This document shows positions 17,401 to 22,305 of a stretch of DNA of 24,978 nucleotides, one piece after another. Within the stretch, counting starts at the first letter, position 1. The number at the start of each line of letters is the position of its first letter. Below the pieces are notes generated by a model that made no database searches, was not told the origin of the DNA, and saw nothing but the letters and a program-made list of their open reading frames with translations. Location: positions 1-24,978 of the IMG/VR virus record IMGVR_UViG_3300042691_008669. One strand, written 5' to 3'. The position numbers were made by a program, and so were the translations under genes. This stretch comes from a virus.

Positions 17401-20400
17401 TTGGAGTAAGTGTAAAACTTATAAATTGTCCTCTTTTAGATACTGGTAAAGCTATAAACAGTTTATCATTAATGTTATTTTTATTCCATACATCATTGAA
17501 TTCCATTGCTTTAGCCTCATTATTTTCATTAATATTTTCAGCTTTACTTTTTGCAATTCTTTCAACAAGTTTTTCAACAAATTCATTCTGCTCTATTTCA
17601 GTAAGAACGTTACTAGTAAGTTCTACAAATCTTAATTTACCATTTGGAAGTCTTACTACTGCAACATATCTACCAGCATTTAATAAAGGATCTTTAATTC
17701 CTTCACCAAATCTTAAATCATTTATTTCTTTATTTAAAGCTTCTAGTTTATCTACAGGTAAATCAGTAATAGGAAGAGCTTCAACATCAGTCATTATTCC
17801 ATTACTGTATTTCTTTTCTCTGTTTATAATATAAACACCACCATCAACAGTATAAAAATTTAGATCTGATAATTTAATACTTTCATCAGCTTTATCTGTC
17901 CAATCATATTCACCATTTAATAAATTTACTTTTGCATTTTTAGAAAGTTCATTAAATGATACTTCAATACTTTCTTTATTACCTAATTTATTTTTTAAGT
18001 AATTAAATAAAGCAAGCTTATTACGATAAGATGCTTTATATTGATCTAGCATTCTTACGTAACTTCCAGTAGTATAAAAAGCTTGTTTAAATTTATCTAC
18101 TGATACATTATTAATATTTATAGGATTACCTTGACTATCTAAGAAAGCAGAACTTGTTGGATTAGGTAAATATCCAATTGTTTCACCATTTAGTAATACT
18201 TCAATTGCAAATGGATCTTTAAAGAACCCAAAGTTTTGATTTACTTTTTGATCATCAAGTTGTAAATAACTATATCTTTCTAGTTGACTATCAGTTTTTG
18301 AAAATCTAATTGTTAATCCTTTAACTAAATCAACTAAAGAAGTATTAATCAATAACTGACTTAATCTTTCGTTAGCATCTTGTTGTGTTTCATTAGGTAG
18401 TCTAGCACCCCACATTTTATTAATAGGGTTTAGAGTTCTTAATTTAGAAGTAAAATTAGATTTATCAAATGTAGATCTAGAACCTTTTGCAAAACCGGAT
18501 AAAGATTTTAAAGCTAATACAGATCCTGTTTTAATATTTTTAATGTTAAGTGTAGTAGGATCTTTTTCAATATCTTCTGGTTTAGTCAGAACAATATATT
18601 CATTATTACCATCATTTAAAATATCACCATATTTTAAACTTACACCTTCAAATGTAAAATCTTGTTTAGATCTTTCTAAGTAATCTCCAATAATTTTTTG
18701 TACTTCAATAGCAGTATTTAAATTATCAAAATACGGGCCCATTGAAACTTTAATATTATCTTCTTGATTATCTCCAACATCTACATTTTCAATAAGAACA
18801 TTATTATTATCTACTATAGTATAAATAGGTGTTCCATCTTCTGTCATAATAGATACAACAAATACACCTTTATAACCTTGTGATTCTAATTTTTCATCTT
18901 CACCTAAAGAACTTGTATTAAAACTAGTAGGATCAGTTGTTCTTTTAAAAATATCATTAAATGCTAAATTATATTTTAATAATATATTTTGAACTTTATC
19001 AGTTGATTTATTATCTACTAACCATTCTTCAAATTCAGGTTTATCAGTTGTAATATCATTATAAGTTTTTTCAAGTTCACCAATAGCTTTAACTATATCT
19101 TGAATTTTTTTTCTTTGGAAAAATTCTTCTTTAGTTTGAATAGTTTCTACTTCAGGAACAGTTGCTACATATTCTTCATAAAGTCTGTTTATTACAGACA
19201 TTGTAAAAGTACTTACATCTTCTACTGTTTCACCTTCTTCAACATCCGTAAAATCATTCGGATCTTTTCCTGGTTGTTTTGTATCAGCAGGTTTTGTTTG
19301 TGATTGTTTTTCAGCAGCATCTTTTGCTTCCTTAATAGCAAACAACTGAGCAATAGGTCCAAAAATTGGATCCTGTGGAGTTACAGGACCTAATACTGAT
19401 TCATGATAAAATGTTTTAGGTATTGTTCCTTTTTTAAGATAAGCTAAAGCTTCTTCAGGCTCTACTAAAACACCCATTTCTTTTAAAGAAGCTAAAACAT
19501 CATTCTTCTCTAGCAGATCCATATGATCAGCAAGAGTTTTATTTAAATCTTCTTTTACTTTATTAAACGCATCAGTAGTAACTTTAGTAAGTCTATCTGC
19601 TAATTGTTTAAAGTAATTAGGGTCCATTAATATATTAATAGATTGTTCAAGTATTTGTTGACGAGTATCTAATACTTTATAATCAAAAAGTTTACTGAAT
19701 ACTTCTTGAACTGCAGGATCAGAAATAATTTCTTTTGGGCTCTTGGTATTTTTAACTAAATCAAGATAATCTCTAAATGCATTATAAATCTTATTTACTT
19801 TACGCATATCATATGTGCCATCTTTTTTAAGATTAGCCTCATATACTGATTTATAATTTCTAAGTAAAGCTTCTTTTTTCTTTTTAAATTCTAATTCTTT
19901 TTTTAACTGAGGATCAATAACCTCACCCATGTTTTTAATTTCTTCTGCTAATAAATCAACTTCAGCATCTAATGTTCTTGGATCAAACATAATGTTAAAG
20001 TCAGAAGCAGCCATACCTTGAAATAATGGAGTATTTATAGCAGATTCTAAAAGATCTGCTTTTCTTTCTACAGCTCTATTTTGAGCATACATTTGATATA
20101 ACAAATGTGATTTAGCAGCTTCCCAAGATCTATATTGTTGAAGCTCATTTATAAATGCTGCACTATTAGGTTTGTATAGTTCAGGTCTAAAAGGATTACC
20201 TCCAAATCTTTCTTCTATTTCTTGACTAGCATTCTTTAAAGAATCTATACGGTTTAATGTTTCTTGAATTTTTTTACTTTTTTCTTCAGCTGAAAAACCA
20301 TAAGCTTGTTTAAATTCTTCATCTGATAAAGATGAAAGTTTTTCTACGTGATCTTTAAGAGTATCAAGCTCTCCAGTTTCAGCAAGAGCCTGTAATTCTT

Positions 20401-22303
20401 TTGATTTTTGTAAATCATTATTAACTAATGTAAATAAAGCTTCATCTTTAGCATCTTGAAATTCTAATTGCTCACCCTTAGCTGCTGCTTCTTCCATTTT
20501 TTTCTGGAGAGCTTTTTGAGTAACTAAATTTTCATCTGTTAAACTAAATACTTTAAAAGGATTTGCTAATGCATCATTTAATTTCTTTTGAGTATCAACT
20601 ATAATTTTTTCTTTTTCTGCTTTATATTTTACGTATCCTTCTTTATTTGTAAGATACTTTCCAGCAGCAGGAAGAGTTTTATACATAAAGTTACCAAAAG
20701 GTCCTGCAACACCTCCCATTAAGAAACCTGATAAAAAGGTTTCCATACCTTGACTAGAAAAAACTTGTCTATTAATTGATTCTTTTAAAGATGTAGACAT
20801 GTAGTTTTTATGTACAAGACTTGGATCTTTAAATGAATTTATATAGAAATTTTTATATGTATCAGATATTGTTTCTTGTGCTAGTTCTTGTAAACCTTCT
20901 GTTAAGTTAGTCATAGAATAACGAGCCCCTGTACCTAATACACTTTTTAGTGCAGCTTTAGGATCGGTAAAAGGTAAAGTAACTACATCAGTTAATTTTT
21001 TACGTACATATTGAGGTACCCCTTTTACAGTTGTTTTTCTTAATGAGTCACCTACAATACCACTATTTTCTTTTAATACTTTTTGTAATGGTTTATAACC
21101 ATTAAGTATATTATCAAAAGCTAATTTATTACTAAAAAATATTAATGGTAAGTTTATCATTTCAGTTTCAAATCCAGCTTTCTGAGCTTGATCTAAAATA
21201 GCTTCATGATCTTGTCCTTCAGGTAAAGTAAAATTATTATTTTCTTTGTATTCATTAATAAGGTCTTTATAAACCTCATCTCTTACCATACCACCTTCTA
21301 ATTTAGATTCACCTAAAGCGGCATTAATATTTCTTATGTCTCTATAAAAAGAACCAAAATATTTAGTTGCTTTTGCAACATTATCTAATCTATATACTGC
21401 ATTTTTACCAGTATTAAGTTGTTTAATAGATCTATAAGCATCTACAGTATTTTCAAAAGGATTTAAAAACTTACCAGCTGAATCCCAAAATCTACGAGCA
21501 TCACCTGCTTTATCTAAACCATTTACAAAATTTCTAGTTGATTGAAACATTTCTCCTATACGAGAAAGTTTACCTAAGTTTTGACCAGTTCTAATAGCAG
21601 CGGCACCAGCACCAGCACCACCAGTACCTACTGTAAGTGCTCCTAATGCTAATTCTTCTATTGCTATTTCAGATAAAATACCTACAGTATAACCAGAGTT
21701 TAAAATTAAATTATTTGCAAATCCTAAAACACCACCTTTTGTAGTCATTCCAATTTCTGCAGCTTTAGAATAATCACCTGCAGATTCATCAAATAATTTA
21801 GCCGGATTTCCAGATATTATATCACCTAATGATTCAAAAGAAGAAGTAAAACCAGTTGTAAACAATTTACCAAACTGACCAAACATTCTACTATACTCAT
21901 CTCCCCATGTAGCATTTTGATTATATAAAGACTCGTTATCTCTAAATGGAGAAAAACCTAAATCTTTAAACTTAGGATGATTATAATATCTATCATAGTT
22001 TGTTTGATTTTTATTATAATCAACAGGATTAGAATAACCAGATATCTCTGGATTAGGTTGTGCACCAGTTCTAATAGCATTTTCAAATACTCTCTGGGCG
22101 GTATCTTGATCTTTTATTGTTTTATTAACAGCATTACCAGAATAATATTTAACATCATCTATTCCAAAAGTTGTTAAATCACTTGGTATTATTGTATTAA
22201 TAACTTCACCAGCATACCCAAAATCTGGTACATCCATTGCATTTACTTGTGGAATATTAGATGGCATTGCATCTCTTCCAAGAAAATCTAAATTCTCTTC
22301 CAT
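8432..22303 (-). CDS. Giant crAss-like virion RNA polymerase polyprotein with zincin metallopeptidase-like module
   Basis: 4623 aa, uninterrupted from ATG at 22303 to TAA at 8434-8432. Residues 1-180 are polar. Hydrophobic, Gly/Ala-rich segments at about 190-240 and 521-548, with E-G-L-Q-E-L-A-Q-E between them, recall crAss-like ejected proteins. Charged coiled-coil stretches (550-990), a Pro-rich linker near 1000, mixed domains, a second Pro-rich linker (1740-1800) and a coiled coil lead to a zincin motif H1978-E-A-F-H1982 with E2044/E2045 in E-E-Y-L-A-D-K-F. RNA polymerase marks follow: V-A-D3002-G-Q-T-W, S-A-S-K3131 (candidate beta-barrel lysine), R3433-I-P-S-Q-D-K-H-S and G-A-D3472-F-D3474-I-D3476, the metal-binding loop equivalent to cellular NADFDGD. 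T-D-N-A-K-E near 3770 may belong to a bridge-helix-like part. In crAss-like phages such polymerases are packaged and transcribe early genes. It lies 2 nt after the previous gene. Most of the N-terminal half has no assignable function. Confidence 0.85.
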   Translation of the reverse strand: MEENLDFLGRDAMPSNIPQVNAMDVPDFGYAGEVINTIIPSDLTTFGIDDVKYYSGNAVNKTIKDQDTAQRVFENAIRTGAQPNPEISGYSNPVDYNKNQTNYDRYYNHPKFKDLGFSPFRDNESLYNQNATWGDEYSRMFGQFGKLFTTGFTSSFESLGDIISGNPAKLFDESAGDYSKAAEIGMTTKGGVLGFANNLILNSGYTVGILSEIAIEELALGALTVGTGGAGAGAAAIRTGQNLGKLSRIGEMFQSTRNFVNGLDKAGDARRFWDSAGKFLNPFENTVDAYRSIKQLNTGKNAVYRLDNVAKATKYFGSFYRDIRNINAALGESKLEGGMVRDEVYKDLINEYKENNNFTLPEGQDHEAILDQAQKAGFETEMINLPLIFFSNKLAFDNILNGYKPLQKVLKENSGIVGDSLRKTTVKGVPQYVRKKLTDVVTLPFTDPKAALKSVLGTGARYSMTNLTEGLQELAQETISDTYKNFYINSFKDPSLVHKNYMSTSLKESINRQVFSSQGMETFLSGFLMGGVAGPFGNFMYKTLPAAGKYLTNKEGYVKYKAEKEKIIVDTQKKLNDALANPFKVFSLTDENLVTQKALQKKMEEAAAKGEQLEFQDAKDEALFTLVNNDLQKSKELQALAETGELDTLKDHVEKLSSLSDEEFKQAYGFSAEEKSKKIQETLNRIDSLKNASQEIEERFGGNPFRPELYKPNSAAFINELQQYRSWEAAKSHLLYQMYAQNRAVERKADLLESAINTPLFQGMAASDFNIMFDPRTLDAEVDLLAEEIKNMGEVIDPQLKKELEFKKKKEALLRNYKSVYEANLKKDGTYDMRKVNKIYNAFRDYLDLVKNTKSPKEIISDPAVQEVFSKLFDYKVLDTRQQILEQSINILMDPNYFKQLADRLTKVTTDAFNKVKEDLNKTLADHMDLLEKNDVLASLKEMGVLVEPEEALAYLKKGTIPKTFYHESVLGPVTPQDPIFGPIAQLFAIKEAKDAAEKQSQTKPADTKQPGKDPNDFTDVEEGETVEDVSTFTMSVINRLYEEYVATVPEVETIQTKEEFFQRKKIQDIVKAIGELEKTYNDITTDKPEFEEWLVDNKSTDKVQNILLKYNLAFNDIFKRTTDPTSFNTSSLGEDEKLESQGYKGVFVVSIMTEDGTPIYTIVDNNNVLIENVDVGDNQEDNIKVSMGPYFDNLNTAIEVQKIIGDYLERSKQDFTFEGVSLKYGDILNDGNNEYIVLTKPEDIEKDPTTLNIKNIKTGSVLALKSLSGFAKGSRSTFDKSNFTSKLRTLNPINKMWGARLPNETQQDANERLSQLLINTSLVDLVKGLTIRFSKTDSQLERYSYLQLDDQKVNQNFGFFKDPFAIEVLLNGETIGYLPNPTSSAFLDSQGNPININNVSVDKFKQAFYTTGSYVRMLDQYKASYRNKLALFNYLKNKLGNKESIEVSFNELSKNAKVNLLNGEYDWTDKADESIKLSDLNFYTVDGGVYIINREKKYSNGIMTDVEALPITDLPVDKLEALNKEINDLRFGEGIKDPLLNAGRYVAVVRLPNGKLRFVELTSNVLTEIEQNEFVEKLVERIAKSKAENINENNEAKAMEFNDVWNKNNINDKLFIALPVSKRGQFISFTLTPKGGIQLDFLDKTKTIKGQPLKRTVYIENPEISTFNDLLATLNNAIKKHDENPKVSNANKINIILTKDNFKQSISKTASVQDFLQLSSNVGPNIVKSVSLTITMEDQPSDVEVDPLNLPVDPTDGPVVPGNIDMSSAPQGNNAITPDLLRGTAPSNPKPEVSETTEDPLSKVLNRQKEAEEAMAEKKAKDDTESEDYFDNIIDQIKNLENQIDDEIEKIRKDLISKAGTNVSAAQKKQIRIDAENAPSVKALKEQLRNLERKLPFKIVDAGYTPSDIANINDFVTWVKNNLPDFITVDDLNTLANNIIKEGKTVGAFVQGLSNIAGKVEVNGTIYVGADTPFKYHEAFHAVFRLLLSDTQIDKYLSIAKKEVRDQLRKEGKTLSQALQEMRELHPMYMRMSQLDLEERFYEEYLADKFDAWKTNKKTETSFVNKSLFAKIIDFIKKILGVFSKNELQTLFESIDAGKFRNTKVVSNRFTDENNPSDVSVPVLKAIKIGDELIQDTIFTPEGEVKAIKVPKYLPEQEGTRLTAAIANQFVSALEKAPIGKSEDDLLEEILNKYEDLYDTDRDEYADLSQKEFKKVKDYKTVFSKTENREILKEAVYDHLSFISKKYVAEQDTEEEIADELGDRGKQNYTDGSENIGGFSSLSKYLRSWIATVSYHSEDQFGNKYFLDGTPYIEAVDASRVYAGILKAVSNTESTVDMVIRLNVFKDQSPEAGKVISKFFEETNVSFDEDGQPILDNVTNSYLFQSFIKGFGQYSYRYTFLNKDIFKGEVDILDANRKSPGKVQMELWSSAFTDLYSNKVENNPALKQKALNAIASISSAMSASKQYTDDQLKEISSRLASQLADVLGIAISPLYLSYSIAANISNRTKNQDTLFGAYSNIEPISIESLNQLYKLINDNEDPFINTIVEEQTDASGQVVEVEVFRGGVTTRLEKIATANSIFDESVMPAVWTNAEGKTVYAHQLPSYHAVKLIRLQKENGLDNEVEQDAFLQDNPIIKTDRFRQVLKNLTIGRIDGQKVSTLNRTENGLIENKQLEKNKRDGVTFGSYSPAEFITTLIDLYQKGNIEVIGDESFATSTHLIRVLEASSTGNIIEGMPLIKAVKIVSEDGGYNLTEEAKNILLDFVKQEYNRISKIQQEIISGEPLSEEHLGYNVPDSKGNIRGLQLFKTGVFLDPSFKQELEQQAKDQKPLTSKQESQIKSALERSLLKEVNELYQILQDENIIQLNDDKEISRTAISSFINKGFTKQVGKKTVDDKTKNSQYNIAKNNPQFNLAQIYINDFINTTTINQLMHGDHALSFKDGVDEVKRAKGDNASGQSAATEIIDSSLGIKHKFNKMHVVTFNDPTIYGKYKKGKVEVADGQTWLTTKALRYILFGLGKLSPTQAKLLDKIEKGEKLTGTEFFGEKDKKGLVSFDATTNSIKLVYFDGKKYLKTSAIVLTKQLTSYGEGFSKALPGREELHELREKLEAYENVEGRETVGIAVPASASKMLKTNVASSVSEISDKNFIEFDPNFLRLQQENPSNKIKITDPTQIKQILMAEQDDETIVDFMGKEITVKELKEVYQKTSIARVSSNYLFKRNEIFTLEDAIDEVKKSIDRNKVTPKLEVFQKYAVERLKESAADAQMIEFFEVGEDGMPKYNLNNPLTMDKFAQLFLAYFSKGVLSEKIPGHSVALVSSYGNKKLKKVLELNEEGQPKRWEIVRDDEFLLNPEQYGTPKKYSDNVNRLFNNLEVGDYYVDDLRHNVPEYDENGKITGYFTEFIMPAHFKEVYDNIKPGDKIPDAIAKMFGVRIPSQDKHSAVNLKLVDFMPVYYGSSAVFAPELIEISGADFDIDKLYIAIKEFYTQKKNGKVEFVEYGTGKTDTNKFDQFVKYQFSKNKDFRKAYHDFLKAETERKEQFEEDLNLLDLDSDFEDSLDYFDLDYEKIEYFIDKKEITKSALQFVGLPSTSEEYASKVKQLGYEPYNGALNNTIVDARMALFGNENMTTVKEGETAPKAFQVASTKALEDVVQEFKTLFGEQLKDQLEEGRYNVDTLLGKYYAFKNNKEGARNIGPAVNSLLVYTLLNQNNINIRKNINTEERQETFRFRFNDNEFSSYGQTRAYNKSTGKYTGERILDSISTLISAMTDNAKERLAAKLNLNINSLGIVANMIAQGVTLRDSLLFINQPIIREFYKQLAKENSSYSFTEYKQSKDKIIAALLVETKAESLSGRLNDGILEDNMRKPSPQVNNAILNDFKILMNQADSFLNIATIMKVNKGLPTNLSEFDAIMEKAENLGYGLNDENFENSKIPVDVRKVLDDSEQTVGFNFKVYQEISSLTSTIMLQRTPVVKKLKSVIEDNFNINFKDKETFNNSFDKNVVSYFAIKAYINFLKNNQSGRALASLNNGMIYDETASTLPDNMDSVVDVVNKIREVAPKNYFANNFIFAHNAAQLSNKDNINKVTANTWAKLNKLQVNKLQYSLMELYNNSITRPYVVDLFHYLLVKDGGQFKSDSFIRVMPNFIFDNILKQAGNAVKYLMQEKPNDVFIKSTFGASLNEMFNEFIKGYTSASSNSFYIKKYDNLNIEVVNQIRKNIGLNEVKNSTTGIPIEVKFKKDAGSNKETSQLEIGMFKNVKFTSDYVVTGRQYEIFDSNSGKYITVDEIEDIPGTNRMTEEGKLNFRFNMDYLRLFGLDTSRAGGDNPQGIGFPLVMKRRVRNEDTSFTTVYYKLSKIRKNRKFVEGNLLINEGDSFAYGTEAVYDKIDLQGSYKQFAAGFVIPGNQPTAKELSEKKKALRKAAKNKGGFNLDATADNAVSTAAIDAAIAQIDQIGFKPRDLKAAERNSEQPGIDYMLELSKLGIDVTYSNGKITYLKDGKPYNAMGATSPRDLYEKLAPTPTETDFLDKEYSEEQGPSDDLINSIALNRPVEIPAIDLGLLREKQNEFPGLLKFYSELTDEQINKLKSEYKIKSFVDLTDQFVLSQSESNQSEKEFIDQIKQCYL
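11200..13460 (-). other. Single-chain RNA polymerase catalytic core (candidate beta-like plus beta'-like barrels) within the giant protein
   Basis: Approximate span of residues 2950-3700; edges are estimates. D-F-D-I-D (bases 11876-11890) aligns with the universal A-D-F-D-G-D loop of beta', three aspartates retained for Mg2+. It lies 40 residues after R-I-P-S-Q-D-K-H-S, which matches the conserved R-x-P element preceding that loop in cellular and YonO-like enzymes. About 340 residues upstream, S-A-S-K3131 is a candidate for the conserved lysine of the beta-type barrel, preceded by the V-A-D-G-Q-T-W motif. The beta-before-beta' order in one chain fits the crAss-like polymerase family. The beta-side assignment is much weaker than the beta' side. 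Confidence 0.75.
15900..16460 (-). other. Zincin metallopeptidase-like module within the giant protein
   Basis: Residues about 1950-2130. A beta hairpin (V-E-V-N-G-T-I-Y-V-G) precedes the helix H1978-E-A-F-H1982-A-V, the standard zinc-binding and catalytic pattern. Some 60 residues on, L-E-E-R-F-Y-E-E-Y-L-A-D-K-F supplies an acidic third ligand. A helical tail (F-A-K-I-I-D-F-I-K-K-I-L-G-V-F) ends the module. All catalytic residues are present. The same layout, without the first histidine, occurs in the 1777-aa neighbour. Confidence 0.7.
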
Positions 22304-22305
22304 AA

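Noticed and set aside
4337-22177. Plus-strand open frames of 65-124 codons lying inside the giant genes
   Set aside because: Their products are Phe/Ile/Ser/Cys-rich, as expected from the antisense of AT-rich coding DNA. They have no family motifs and lie wholly inside well-supported minus-strand genes.
8432-22303. Assembly fusion or intein within the 4623-aa frame
   Set aside because: No intein splicing motifs (Cys/Ser start with terminal His-Asn followed by Cys/Ser/Thr) were noticed, and composition is uniform across the frame. I cannot exclude a misassembly without reads.
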